Shown: positions 35,165 to 43,944 of the stretch, one piece after another
How positions within the stretch are numbered: the stretch's first letter is position 1
How the letters are laid out: each line of letters begins with the position of its first letter
Assembly: GCA_900771975.1 (NCBI GenBank)
Contig: CAAGPV010000009.1
Location: 1 to 64,000, forward strand
Length of the DNA: 64,000 nucleotides
From: an uncultured Prevotella sp.
Lineage (GTDB): Bacteria; Bacteroidota; Bacteroidia; Bacteroidales; Bacteroidaceae
Direction: 5' to 3'
Notes under the pieces: model-generated
What the model was told of the DNA's origin: nothing
Seen by the model: only the letters and a program-made list of their open reading frames with translations
Database searches by the model: none
Position numbers and translations under genes: made by a program

Positions 35165-37594
35165 TTATATATTTGCTATGCTCATGATGTTGGCAAAAAC
35201 ACCTGCTGCGGTTACTGAAGCACCAGCGCCGTATCCTTGAATCAACATGGGGTATTCCCGATAACGCTCAGTTGTAAGAAGAACAATATTGTTAGAGCCT
35301 TCCAAATTATAGAAAGGATGACTCTTGTCAACGGCCTTTAATGCAACGTTAGCTCTTCCACGGTCCATTGTGGCTACAAAACGCCAACGTTTCCCCTCAT
35401 TTTCCAAACATTTTCGTTTAAGTTCAAATTCTTCATCCAACTGTGGCAAAGTTTTCCAGAAGTCTTCTAAACTGCCATTAAAATATTCATCAGGAACAAA
35501 AAGATGTGTTTCTACATTATTTTGCTCAATGGGATAACCGGCCTCACGGGTCAATATTACTAATTTGCGGATAACGTCAGTCCCGCTGAGATCAATTCTT
35601 GGATCAGGTTCACTATAACCTTGAAGTTTGGCTTGCTTTACTGCTTCAGAGAATGGCGTTTTAGCACTAATAGTGTTGAAAATAAAATTAAGAGTGCCGG
35701 AAAGAACAGCTTCGATTTTCAAAATCTTATCACCAGAATCTTTAAGGTCATTAATTGTGCCAATAATGGGTAGTCCAGCTCCAACATTTGTTTCGAATCG
35801 AAACTTTACTCCTTTTCGAATGGCGGTTTGTTTTAATTGCTTATATGAAATGTAATCGCTTGATGCTGCTATTTTGTTGGCAGCTACGATAGAAACGTTA
35901 TGTTCCAAAAGATTTTGATAGAGTGAAGCTACTTCGTGTGATGCGGTACAATCTATAAATACAGCATTAAACGTATTCATCTGAATGATTGCATCACGAA
36001 GCTTTTCGGGAGAGGATGGCTCGCTTTCTCGTAATGCCTGTTTATAGTTGTTTAAATCCAGCCCTTCTGAGTTGTATATAGCATTATGAGAACTTGCTAT
36101 GCCGACGACATTCAGTTTAAGACGCCGTGTTTGTTTAAGCGTTTCATACTGTGTCTTTATTTGTTCGATAAGTTTTCCGCCTACTGTTCCCACGCCACAG
36201 ATAAAGAGGTTTAATTCTTTATATTCTGAAAGGAAAAATGCTCCGTGAAGAACATTGAGCGCTTTATTGAGGTGGTTTCCGTCAACAACAAATGAAATGT
36301 TGGTTTCTGATGCACCTTGCGCACATGCTATGACGCTTATACCACTTCTTCCAAGCGTGCCAAAGAGTTTGCCTGCAATACCAGCTGCATGTTTCATGTT
36401 TTCTCCGACAATAGCGATGGTAGCTAACCCACATTCAGCGTGCATGGGATACATTCTGCCATCGGCAATTTCACGAGAGAATTCTTGATTAAGCATACTT
36501 ACGGCTTGATGGCTATCTTCATCACGTACGCCAATAGATGTTGAGTTCTCTGAAGAAGCTTGTGATACAAGAAAAACACTAATTCCATTATTGGCCAAAG
36601 TCGTAAAGATGCGCCGGTTAACTCCTACGACACCCACCATTGATAGGCCGGTTACAGTTATAAGAGATGTGCCAGATATAGAAGAAATACCTTTTATCGG
36701 CTTGCTATCGTTCTCTATATTCTGCTTAATTATGGTTCCTGCGCCTTTTGGATTGAAAATGTTGCGAATGTGGATAGGGATGTTTTTGGTGCAAACCGGA
36801 TAAATCGTTGGTGGATAGATAACTTTTGCTCCGAAATTACACAATTCCATAGCTTCTATATATGACAACTCGGAAATTGTATATGTTCCAGGTATTTGTT
36901 TTGGATCGGCGGTCATAAAGCCATTGACATCTGTCCATATATCCAAGGTTTCAGCATTTAGGGCTGCGGCAATAATGCTTGCCGTATAGTCGCTTCCTCC
37001 TCGTCCAAGATTTGTGGTCTCATTAGTGTCTTTGTCGCTTGCTATAAATCCCGGAACAATGGTTAATGGCTCATAAGAAAGAAAAGCCTTACGTATTAGC
37101 TTGTCTGTTAAATCGGCATCGAGGACTTGCTTGCCGTCTTTAGTGTGTGTCTTTATGAATTCCCGGGCATCTTTAGTTGGCGTTTTGCAGAGTTTCCCTA
37201 CAATAATTGCAGACAACCGTTCGCCGTATGAAACAATGGCATCCAACGTTTTCTTACTTAAGTCATGTACCAAATAAACACCAAGAAGAATTGACTTTAA
37301 CTCATCAATCATTACTTTCAAATTGTCTGAAAGTTCATGAAAGTCTTCCTCTGAAAGTACTTCTTGGGCTAACCTAAGATGCTGCAGGCTAAGTTGCTCT
37401 AAGTTAGAACTCCATTTCTTGTCGCCATTTAGAGCTAAGTGGGACATATCTATAAGAGCATCGGTAATTCCGTCCAAGGCGCTTACAACGATGATAATAT
37501 CTTGTTGTTTAGCCTCGTGCTTTATAATGGATAGTAAACTATTTAGAGCCGTTTGTGAAGCAACGGCTTTTCCGCCAAATTTTATAACCTTCAT
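35165..37594 (-). CDS. thrA: Bifunctional aspartokinase / homoserine dehydrogenase
   Basis: This 809-residue fusion has the amino-acid kinase domain first (MKVIKFGGKAVAS, SYGERLSAIIV, TNLGRGGSDYTASI), then two ACT repeats (about residues 300-455) that usually bind threonine for feedback control. The NAD(P)-dependent homoserine dehydrogenase follows (about 460-809: LFICGVGTVGGKLIEQ, VAANKIAASSDY, SGTLNFIFNTI, QGYSEPDPRIDLSGTDV). Length matches enterobacterial ThrA. It heads the thrA-apgM-thrC-addAB run. The leader region to 37815 contains a long hairpin (37731-37764) that could act in regulation. Confidence 0.96.
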   Translation of the reverse strand: MKVIKFGGKAVASQTALNSLLSIIKHEAKQQDIIIVVSALDGITDALIDMSHLALNGDKKWSSNLEQLSLQHLRLAQEVLSEEDFHELSDNLKVMIDELKSILLGVYLVHDLSKKTLDAIVSYGERLSAIIVGKLCKTPTKDAREFIKTHTKDGKQVLDADLTDKLIRKAFLSYEPLTIVPGFIASDKDTNETTNLGRGGSDYTASIIAAALNAETLDIWTDVNGFMTADPKQIPGTYTISELSYIEAMELCNFGAKVIYPPTIYPVCTKNIPIHIRNIFNPKGAGTIIKQNIENDSKPIKGISSISGTSLITVTGLSMVGVVGVNRRIFTTLANNGISVFLVSQASSENSTSIGVRDEDSHQAVSMLNQEFSREIADGRMYPMHAECGLATIAIVGENMKHAAGIAGKLFGTLGRSGISVIACAQGASETNISFVVDGNHLNKALNVLHGAFFLSEYKELNLFICGVGTVGGKLIEQIKTQYETLKQTRRLKLNVVGIASSHNAIYNSEGLDLNNYKQALRESEPSSPEKLRDAIIQMNTFNAVFIDCTASHEVASLYQNLLEHNVSIVAANKIAASSDYISYKQLKQTAIRKGVKFRFETNVGAGLPIIGTINDLKDSGDKILKIEAVLSGTLNFIFNTISAKTPFSEAVKQAKLQGYSEPDPRIDLSGTDVIRKLVILTREAGYPIEQNNVETHLFVPDEYFNGSLEDFWKTLPQLDEEFELKRKCLENEGKRWRFVATMDRGRANVALKAVDKSHPFYNLEGSNNIVLLTTERYREYPMLIQGYGAGASVTAAGVFANIMSIANI

Positions 37595-37730
37595 TATTCT
37601 TGTTTTAAAGGCAAAATTATGAAATTTATTCTAAATGGGCAACCAAATCTGTCGAATTCTAAAGAGGAGCTCAAAAAAAACGAACATTTAGGTATTGATG
37701 TTTTTCTTGTTTCCTTAGAAAAGTCAGACG

Positions 37731-37764
37731 GCCATCAAAGTGAAAAGCATTTCAATTTGATGGC
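37731..37764. other. Long hairpin in the thrA leader region
   Basis: GCCATCAAA (37731-37739) and TTTGATGGC (37756-37764) pair perfectly, and inner TGAAA/TTTCA pairs inside them, giving about 14 bp with a small internal loop. It lies about 135 bp upstream of the thrA ATG in a 248-bp divergent gap. It could be an attenuator-like or operator element. No run of Thr codons or clear T-tract was seen. Confidence 0.5.
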
Positions 37765-37814
37765 ACTAAATACTAAATTTCTTTAATGGAATAAGAAGGT
37801 TTAGAAAAAATGTT

Positions 37815-37822
37815 TAACTTTG
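37815..37822 (+). promoter_or_regulatory. -7 element TAACTTTG for DUF4494-yggS
   Basis: TAACTTTG lies 20 bp before the DUF4494 ATG, giving a short leader. No confident -33 TTG was identified. Confidence 0.62.
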
Positions 37823-37842
37823 CGTAAAGAAAATTTTAAAAG

Positions 37843-38346
37843 ATGAGATCAAGAACAGCACAATGGTTTGAAACGCGAGTTCGTTATGAACGTATGACCG
37901 ATGACGGTCATCAAAAAAAAGTAACGGAAACATATGTTGTAGATGCATTTTCTTTTACAGAAGCAGAAACTACTATCACAAAGGAAATGGGACATTATGT
38001 AACCGGCGAGTTTTCTATTAAAGCTATTTCTCCAGCTACCTACGGAGAAATTTTTTTTAGTGATTTGAAAGGCGATGACAAATGGTTTAAAACCCGTTTG
38101 ACGTTTATAACGATGGACGAAAAAACCGGAAAAGAAAAACAATCAAGCACATATTATTTGGTTCAAGGAGCTTCTGTTAATAGTGCAATAAAGCATATTG
38201 ACGAAGTGATGGGTGAAACAATGGTAGACTATGTAATAGCAGCAGTAAATGAGACAAAAATCATGGATGTATTTGAGCATAAAGCAGAACTGCCTAATGG
38301 TTCACTTAGCAAAAAAGCAGAATCAGTTAAACCGGAATTTGAATAA
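37843..38346 (+). CDS. DUF4494 family protein
   Basis: This 167-residue protein starts MRSRTAQWFETRVRYERM and has the repeated pattern of DUF4494: an approximate internal duplication in which WFETRVRY...VTETYVVDAFSFTEAE is echoed by WFKTRLTF...QSSTYYLVQGASVNSA. There is no signal peptide. It is widespread in Bacteroidetes, with function unknown. yggS starts 2 bp after its stop, so it may share a role in PLP or amino-acid homeostasis, but that is only context. Confidence 0.85.
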   Translation: MRSRTAQWFETRVRYERMTDDGHQKKVTETYVVDAFSFTEAETTITKEMGHYVTGEFSIKAISPATYGEIFFSDLKGDDKWFKTRLTFITMDEKTGKEKQSSTYYLVQGASVNSAIKHIDEVMGETMVDYVIAAVNETKIMDVFEHKAELPNGSLSKKAESVKPEFE

Positions 38347-38348
38347 CA

Positions 38349-39020
38349 ATGGAACAAGTTGCAGAAAACCTGCATAAAATATTAGATAAATTACCGGCAG
38401 GCGTTAGACTGGTTGCTGTAAGCAAGTTCCATCCAAAAGAGTATATAGAACAGGCTTATAACGAAGGCCAACGAATTTTTGGAGAAAGCCATGAACAAGA
38501 ACTTGCCAAAAAGGCCAGTTCACTTCCAAAGGATATAGAGTGGCATTTTATAGGGCATTTACAAACTAACAAAGTTAAATATATTGCGCCCTATATATCT
38601 ATGATTGAAGCTGTCGATTCTTTTAAGTTGTTAAAAGAAATCAATAAGCAGGCAGAGAAAAACGATAGGGTCATTAATGTTCTATTAGAGCTTCATATAG
38701 CAAAGGAGGAGACGAAATATGGTTTCTCGCTTGAATCTTGTCGAGAGTTGTTGTCATCAGGAGAATGGAAAACGTTGAAAAACATTCGCATTTGTGGCTT
38801 AATGATGATGGCCTCCAACGTGAACGACGAGGAGCAGATTCGTAAGGAAATGACCACAGCCGCAAACTTTTTTGATGAAATAAAATCAAACTATTTTTTT
38901 GATTCTCCATGTTTTTGTGAACGTTCCTGGGGAATGAGTCATGATTATTTAATCGCGATTGAGTGCCGAAGTACTTTGGTTAGGGTTGGAACGGCAATTT
39001 TTGGTCCAAGAGTATATTGA
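38349..39020 (+). CDS. YggS/PROSC-family PLP-binding protein
   Basis: This 223-residue pyridoxal phosphate homeostasis protein has Lys26 in RLVAVSKFHP binding PLP. Family blocks are IFGESHEQELAKK, IEWHFIGHLQTNKVKYI, ICGLMMMAS and the phosphate-binding SWGMSHDYLIAIECRSTLVRVGTAIFG. It is a single-domain TIM-barrel with no racemase second domain. It pairs with the DUF4494 gene and ends at the terminator at 39025-39064. Confidence 0.94.
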   Translation: MEQVAENLHKILDKLPAGVRLVAVSKFHPKEYIEQAYNEGQRIFGESHEQELAKKASSLPKDIEWHFIGHLQTNKVKYIAPYISMIEAVDSFKLLKEINKQAEKNDRVINVLLELHIAKEETKYGFSLESCRELLSSGEWKTLKNIRICGLMMMASNVNDEEQIRKEMTTAANFFDEIKSNYFFDSPCFCERSWGMSHDYLIAIECRSTLVRVGTAIFGPRVY

Positions 39021-39024
39021 TTAA

Positions 39025-39064
39025 TTATCCTCAAAACGTAAAGAGTAATTCGTTTTGAGGATAA
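39025..39064. terminator. Hairpin between yggS and the DUF4861 gene
   Basis: TTATCCTCAAAACG (39025-39038) and CGTTTTGAGGATAA (39051-39064) are a perfect 14-bp inverted repeat between convergent genes and can serve either strand. Confidence 0.85.
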
Positions 39065-39080
39065 TTTCTATATGGGCAAA

Positions 39081-40373
39081 TTAGATTTTGCTTGTTTTTA
39101 CTTTAATTGTCAAGGGATGTTTTAATTCTTCTTCCCACAGACTTAGATAATCAAACCAAGAATTTGCGGAGTGGTATCCAAATGTTTCATTGTCGCTCGA
39201 GTATGTAAGATAATAGCTTAAACACTTAGAGCTCGTACTAATAACAAAACCATAATCGTCTTTGTTTGCAGGAAGTTCCCTAACAAGATATTTATTAGGT
39301 ATATAGATGCCCATACCTACAGTCTCTTTTTTGTGCCCGACAGAATCTTTGAGGCTTACAGGCCAGTCAGTTCCCCAAAGGCCCCGCAATCCGTTATTGT
39401 TGCTATATTCTTTAGAGCCTTTAACGTTAATCAAACCTGTGGAAAAAAGCAGGTCTTTCGTCTCTGTGTAATTGCCAAGTTCATATGGAAATAACACATC
39501 AACTTGAATGTCTCTATGGCCATTCCATAAAGTATAACGAATAGTTGTGTTGATGCGTTGTGGGCTTCCCATGGGCTTCCAACCACGATCAACGATCTCT
39601 ACAATTGTTCTAACAGGGCCTTTTGCAATAATGCGTTGCCCTCTACTTTTTACGTCTGAAATCATAGTTGATTTTTCTCCGTTCCAACCGCGAAAGGCGC
39701 CAAATCCAAATGTGTTGCCAACCCAAAGAATATCATCTCCATAATTGTTCTGTAGTTTTTGTTCTTGGGTGGTATAGAATTGGGTTTCCTTTAATTCCAG
39801 TTGCTTGTTGGATTTTCCATATAAGTCTAAGGTTTGACGCTCGTCAAAATATATACGTAAAGCAATAAGCTCACTTTCAAATGCTATGCCATGATGATGA
39901 ACTATGTGGTAAGGATCTTTTGTTTCTGGGTTAAAGAACAATTCTTGCAGATAGATGTCTTGTTTGTTTTTTTCCTTTATTTTCGGATTTCGTAGCATTA
40001 ATTCTGCAAATGTCCTTGGTTTATATTGTATGGCAGGATTGTCTTTGGATAAAACAATCTTAAACTGTTTAGTTTCTCCAGCTTTCATATCTGAGGTGAA
40101 GGCCAGTTCATCTGCTATACCATCTTGATCAATATCGTCAAGTTGATTTGGGATGGTATCGTTATTGTTTCTTGTGTCGGTTACTACTGCGGATTGCCAC
40201 AAAACTCTTTTTGCTTTGTTCTGTTTGAAATTACCTAATTTGATTACGATGGGAACATCTGTGCGATTTTTGTTTAGGGTATTTGTAACTTCAATCTTAA
40301 ATGTTGTTTGGGCAGAGGCGAAGTGAAAAAATGTAACCAGAAAAAGTAATGTGGTGATGGTTGTTCTTTTCAT
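39081..40373 (-). CDS. Secreted DUF4861 family protein
   Basis: This 430-residue protein has a signal peptide (about residues 1-21, ending ASA). The mature part contains LDDIDQDGIADELAFTSDM (an Asp-rich, possibly calcium-binding loop), HHHGIAFESELIALRIYFD and NTFGFGAFRGWNG, features of the DUF4861 family often found in Bacteroidetes polysaccharide-utilisation clusters for pectic or uronic-acid polymers. No CAZyme neighbours it here. Enzyme activity is unknown to me. The pectate lyase and uxaC in this window make a pectin link plausible but not shown. Confidence 0.82.
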   Translation of the reverse strand: MKRTTITTLLFLVTFFHFASAQTTFKIEVTNTLNKNRTDVPIVIKLGNFKQNKAKRVLWQSAVVTDTRNNNDTIPNQLDDIDQDGIADELAFTSDMKAGETKQFKIVLSKDNPAIQYKPRTFAELMLRNPKIKEKNKQDIYLQELFFNPETKDPYHIVHHHGIAFESELIALRIYFDERQTLDLYGKSNKQLELKETQFYTTQEQKLQNNYGDDILWVGNTFGFGAFRGWNGEKSTMISDVKSRGQRIIAKGPVRTIVEIVDRGWKPMGSPQRINTTIRYTLWNGHRDIQVDVLFPYELGNYTETKDLLFSTGLINVKGSKEYSNNNGLRGLWGTDWPVSLKDSVGHKKETVGMGIYIPNKYLVRELPANKDDYGFVISTSSKCLSYYLTYSSDNETFGYHSANSWFDYLSLWEEELKHPLTIKVKTSKI

Positions 40374-40396
40374 TTTGTAGTTTGTTTTTAATATTA

Positions 40397-40437
40397 AAAA
40401 AGGAAATCCAACATTTGTGAAGTTGAATTCCCTTTTT
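40397..40437 (-). terminator. Terminator of pgk
   Basis: On the minus strand AAAAAGGGAATTCAAC pairs with GTTGGATTTCCTTTTT over 16 bp (two G-T pairs), followed by further T. It starts 23 bp past the pgk stop. Confidence 0.88.
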
Positions 40438-40459
40438 GTATGTAATTAATGTAAGATAA

Positions 40460-41707
40460 TTATTTTTCTATAGCAGCAACGCCAGGAAGAACTTTTCCTT
40501 CAATAGCCTCTAACAAAGCTCCACCACCAGTTGAGATATAGCTAACTTGATCAGCTAAACCAAACTTGTTGATACATGCTACAGAATCACCACCACCGAT
40601 GAGAGAGAATGCACCTTCTTTTGTGGCTTCAGCTATGGCTTCAGCTATGGCTTTTGAACCACCTGTAAAGTTGTCAAATTCAAACACACCTGCAGGGCCA
40701 TTCCATAAAATGGTCTTAGAACCTTTGATGGCATTAGCAAAAGCTTTTCTTGTGTCTGGGCCTGCATCCATGCCTTCCCAACCTTCAGGAATGTCATTAG
40801 AAGGTGAAACCTTTTGATTGGCATCGTTCTTGAAGTCGTCGGCTATGATGGAATCGGTGCCCAACACAAGATTTACATGGTTTTCTTTGGCTTTTTTGAT
40901 AACGTCCAAAGCAACGTCTAATTTGTCGTTCTCGCAAATGCTCTTACCAATATTTCCACCTAATGCTTTTGCAAAAGTATAAGTCATTCCACCACAAAGG
41001 ATGAGATTGTCCACTTTTGTGAGAAGATTTTCTATGATGCCAATTTTAGTTGAAACTTTAGAGCCTCCCATAATGGCGGTAAAGGGGCGCTGTATGTTGT
41101 TCAAAACATTGTCAACGGCTTTAACTTCTTTTTCCATCAAGAAGCCCAGCATCTTGTGTTCGTGATCAAAATAGTCGGCTATAACGGCTGTTGAGGCATG
41201 CTTACGATGGGCGGTACCAAAGGCGTCCATTACATATACATCAGCATAAGAAGCAAGGTGTTTGGCGAAGTCCTTTTGGCGCTTCTTCATTTCTTCTTTT
41301 GCAGCATCGTATTCGGGAGTTCCTTTTTCTACTCCAACAGGTTTCCCCTCTTCCTCTGGATAGAAGCGTAAGTTCTCTAACAATAGTGCTTCGCCTGGTT
41401 TGAGCTCTTTTGCTTCCTCGTCTGCTTTATAACAGTCTTTAGCAAATTTTACATTAACTCCGAGTGCAGCGCTCACATTAGCTGTAATTTGTGACAGAGA
41501 AAGTTCTGGCTTGATTTTTCCTTTTGGCTTTCCCATGTGCGACATCATAATAAGTGCACCACCGTCAGAAAGAACTTTCTTTAATGTTGGAAGAGCACCA
41601 CGAATGCGGGTGTCATCAGTTACATGTCCATTTTCGTCCAATGGAACATTGAAATCTACGCGGACAATTGCTTTGTGTCCTGCAAAATTGAAATCGGAAA
41701 TTTTCAT
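40460..41707 (-). CDS. pgk: Phosphoglycerate kinase
   Basis: This 415-residue glycolytic enzyme transfers phosphate between 1,3-bisphosphoglycerate and ADP. The N-terminal domain has [13 protein letters not shown] and MSHMGKPKG (substrate basic patch), with [14 protein letters not shown]. The C-terminal nucleotide domain has [29 protein letters not shown] and [13 protein letters not shown]. It is monocistronic, with its own promoter at 41741-41748 and terminator at 40397-40437. Confidence 0.97.
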   Translation of the reverse strand: MKISDFNFAGHKAIVRVDFNVPLDENGHVTDDTRIRGALPTLKKVLSDGGALIMMSHMGKPKGKIKPELSLSQITANVSAALGVNVKFAKDCYKADEEAKELKPGEALLLENLRFYPEEEGKPVGVEKGTPEYDAAKEEMKKRQKDFAKHLASYADVYVMDAFGTAHRKHASTAVIADYFDHEHKMLGFLMEKEVKAVDNVLNNIQRPFTAIMGGSKVSTKIGIIENLLTKVDNLILCGGMTYTFAKALGGNIGKSICENDKLDVALDVIKKAKENHVNLVLGTDSIIADDFKNDANQKVSPSNDIPEGWEGMDAGPDTRKAFANAIKGSKTILWNGPAGVFEFDNFTGGSKAIAEAIAEATKEGAFSLIGGGDSVACINKFGLADQVSYISTGGGALLEAIEGKVLPGVAAIEK

Positions 41708-41740
41708 TTTGTTGTTCAGTTAAAAAGTTTTTTATGCCTA

Positions 41741-41748
41741 CAAAGTTA
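41741..41748 (-). promoter_or_regulatory. -7 element TAACTTTG of pgk
   Basis: The plus-strand CAAAGTTA is TAACTTTG on the minus strand, 33 bp upstream of the pgk ATG. Confidence 0.65.
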
Positions 41749-42084
41749 CAAAAAAAAGATTATTTATAGTTTTAAAAATAAGTTGATTTCCTGTTTTTTA
41801 GTGTTGTTAACGCTTAGACAACCAATAGGTGTGGAATTATAGGCAAAGCGTCTCTATGGCGGAGGATTGGTTGAGAATTAAAAACTGCCCAGATTGCGTT
41901 TTGTGTTTCAAGTGGTTGTGACTGTCGTTGGTTGTGTTTTGCAAGCATTTTTCTTTATTGTTTTTCATGGCTTTGTTAGTCCACCTTTCTCTCAAAGGCT
42001 TATCCTATTCTGACAGCCACTTGCAGAAGTTCCTTGGCCTTGTACTGAGTTTTTTTAGACTGCTGAACCTTTACATAAAAAGAA
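41749..42084. other. Gene-free stretch between pgk and rubrerythrin
   Basis: About 335 bp without a convincing gene. The short open frames here (for example 41928-42140) have no family motifs and lack promoters. I see no repeat or RNA fold beyond the terminator elements at its right edge. Confidence 0.5.
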
Positions 42085-42123
42085 CGCAGCAGAAACTTCG
42101 ATGTTGGAATCGTTTCTGCTGCG
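42085..42123 (-). terminator. Terminator of ansA-rubrerythrin operon
   Basis: CGCAGCAGAAAC (42085-42096) and GTTTCTGCTGCG (42112-42123) pair perfectly. On the minus strand the hairpin is followed by TTCTTTTTATG, a good T-tract. Confidence 0.87.
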
Positions 42124-42140
42124 AAGATATGATGGGATAG

Positions 42141-42164
42141 AAATGGGGAAAATTTTCCCCATTT
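42141..42164. repeat. Perfect 24-bp palindrome
   Basis: AAATGGGGAAAA followed directly by TTTTCCCCATTT, a perfect palindrome without a spacer. It lies 22 bp past the rubrerythrin stop and before the stronger terminator. It may be an extra transcript end or a protein-binding site. Confidence 0.75.
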
Positions 42165-42186
42165 GTGTAGTAGAGAGAATGTAATG

Positions 42187-42729
42187 TTAGAAATTCTCGG
42201 CTTTAATCTCGAAGAAGCTTTGTGGATGATTACAAACAGGGCATATCTTGGGTGCTTTAGGGCCAACTACAATGTGTCCGCAATTTCTACAAATCCATAT
42301 GGCATCACCTTCGCGAGAAAAAACAATTGCATATTCAATGTTTTTGAGCAATTTTCTATAACGCTCTTCGTGATGTTTTTCAATAGCCCCTACATTTTTA
42401 AATTTAAGGGCAATTTCATGGAAACCTTCTTCTTCGGCTTCTTTTGCCATTCTGTCATACATGTCTGTCCATTCATAATTCTCGCCTTCTGCTGCAGCTT
42501 TAAGGTTGCTAATGGTGTCGTTTATCGCGCCTCCTTCTAAATACTTAAACCAAATTTTGGCATGTTCTTTTTCGTTGTTGGCCGTTTCCTCAAAAATGGC
42601 AGCGATTTGTTCAAAACCATCTTTTCTTGCTTTTGACGCAAAATAAGTATACTTGTTGCGTGCTTGACTCTCGCCTGCAAATGCTTCTTGCAAGTTTTTC
42701 TCGGTTTTAGTACCTTTTAAATCCTTCAT
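42187..42729 (-). CDS. Rubrerythrin
   Basis: This 180-residue peroxide-scavenging diiron protein has an N-terminal ferritin-like four-helix domain with metal glutamates in [24 protein letters not shown] and [11 protein letters not shown]. The C-terminal rubredoxin domain binds one iron through CRNCG...CPVC (CxxC, 12 residues, CxxC). It detoxifies hydrogen peroxide in anaerobes, taking electrons from NAD(P)H via rubredoxin-type partners. It starts 22 bp after ansA, likely in the same transcript. The pairing has no obvious metabolic link. Confidence 0.95.
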   Translation of the reverse strand: MKDLKGTKTEKNLQEAFAGESQARNKYTYFASKARKDGFEQIAAIFEETANNEKEHAKIWFKYLEGGAINDTISNLKAAAEGENYEWTDMYDRMAKEAEEEGFHEIALKFKNVGAIEKHHEERYRKLLKNIEYAIVFSREGDAIWICRNCGHIVVGPKAPKICPVCNHPQSFFEIKAENF

Positions 42730-42751
42730 AATTTTTTTGTTTGTTAATTTG

Positions 42752-43786
42752 TTAGATAGTTATTTCTCCCGCAATACTACGGTTCATAAAAGTTCTGATT
42801 ATGTGAAAGTCATGATATTGGGCTTGTAAAAACATTAGTTTTGTTACAGCGGCTTCAACGGTGCTATCAAATCCGCTTACAACTCCAGCGTCTTTTAGTT
42901 GATATCCGGCGTCATAACGTGACATTTCGACTTGCCCACTTACACATTGACTGATGTTGACAACAATTACACCCCTTTCAGCGGCATTCTTTAGTAGCCT
43001 CATTAGCCATGGTTTTTGAGGCGCATTTCCACTTCCGAAAGAACGCATGACAATGGAACGTAATTCTGGAGCATCCAAAACATGCCTAACGATGTTTTCT
43101 TGAACGCCAGGGAAAAGGCTGAAAACAATTACGTTAGCATCTAAAGCCGTGTGGGCAATCATTGGTTTAGTGAAATTTGGCTTGTTGATATAGTGCTCAT
43201 GGTAAGTGAAGTTTACGCCAGCCTCACAAAGATGGGGGTAATTAAAAGAATCGAAGGCATTAAAGCCATCTGCGTTCTGCTTTGTAGCCCTGTTCCCACG
43301 AAGCAATTTTCCGCTAAAATAAATGCACACTTCTGGCACCAATGGTGTTCCGTCGCTATGATGGGCAGAAGCAATTTCAATGCTTGTAATTAGATTTTCT
43401 TTTCCATCAGTCCTTAGTTGCCCTATAGGAAGTTGTGACCCCGTTAATATCACAGGCTTAGTTAAATTCTCTAACATATAAGATAGAGCAGAAGAAGTAT
43501 AAGCCATAGTGTCGGTTCCGTGTAGAATTACGAACCCATCATATAAATGGTATCGCTCACTTATGATTCTAACTATTTGTGCCCATAGCCGAGGAGACAT
43601 ATCGGAAGAATCTATAGGTGGGGTGAATTGGTATGTGTCGATACTGGTTTCAATATATCTTAGTTCGGGCACATTCTCTACTAAATGGGTAAAATCAAGA
43701 GGCTCAAGAGCACCTGTTAGTGGATTTCGTCCCATGCCGATAGTACCTCCCGTATAAATTAATAGTACTTTATCGGTTCTTGTCAT
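42752..43786 (-). CDS. Type I (cytoplasmic) L-asparaginase
   Basis: This 344-residue enzyme hydrolyses L-asparagine to aspartate and ammonia. The active-site threonine motif is YTGGTIGMG (Thr15 nucleophile), and the second is [13 protein letters not shown] with its Thr-Asp pair. A Lys/His-type motif follows in [15 protein letters not shown]. No signal peptide is present, so it is the cytosolic AnsA-like form. It is transcribed from the promoter at 43815-43822, divergent from uxaC. Confidence 0.93.
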   Translation of the reverse strand: MTRTDKVLLIYTGGTIGMGRNPLTGALEPLDFTHLVENVPELRYIETSIDTYQFTPPIDSSDMSPRLWAQIVRIISERYHLYDGFVILHGTDTMAYTSSALSYMLENLTKPVILTGSQLPIGQLRTDGKENLITSIEIASAHHSDGTPLVPEVCIYFSGKLLRGNRATKQNADGFNAFDSFNYPHLCEAGVNFTYHEHYINKPNFTKPMIAHTALDANVIVFSLFPGVQENIVRHVLDAPELRSIVMRSFGSGNAPQKPWLMRLLKNAAERGVIVVNISQCVSGQVEMSRYDAGYQLKDAGVVSGFDSTVEAAVTKLMFLQAQYHDFHIIRTFMNRSIAGEITI

Positions 43787-43814
43787 ACGTTATCGTTTGC
43801 GTTATTTTTTAGTG

Positions 43815-43822
43815 CAAATATA
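43815..43822 (-). promoter_or_regulatory. -7 element TATATTTG of ansA
   Basis: The plus-strand CAAATATA reads TATATTTG on the minus strand, about 28 bp upstream of the ansA ATG. It is divergent from the uxaC promoter 34 bp away, so the two could share regulatory proteins. Confidence 0.65.
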
Positions 43823-43855
43823 ATTTAAAAAAACTGATGTCACAAATTTTTATCT

Positions 43856-43863
43856 TATATTTG
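43856..43863 (+). promoter_or_regulatory. -7 element TATATTTG of uxaC
   Basis: TATATTTG, 81 bp before the uxaC ATG, with the same sequence as the divergent ansA element. Confidence 0.65.
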
Positions 43864-43944
43864 CAAATAAAAACAGTAACAAGCAATAATCTGTTTTAAT
43901 AATTAATACGAAAAGAACAAACTGATAAAACTTTAAAGCGAATT

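Noticed and set aside
42141..42164. 24-bp palindrome as a replication origin or att site
   Set aside because: A single copy, no DnaA boxes or direct repeats nearby. Its position past a stop fits a transcript end better.
41928..42266. Short open frames between pgk and rubrerythrin
   Set aside because: They overlap on opposite strands, have no recognisable motif and cover terminator hairpins.
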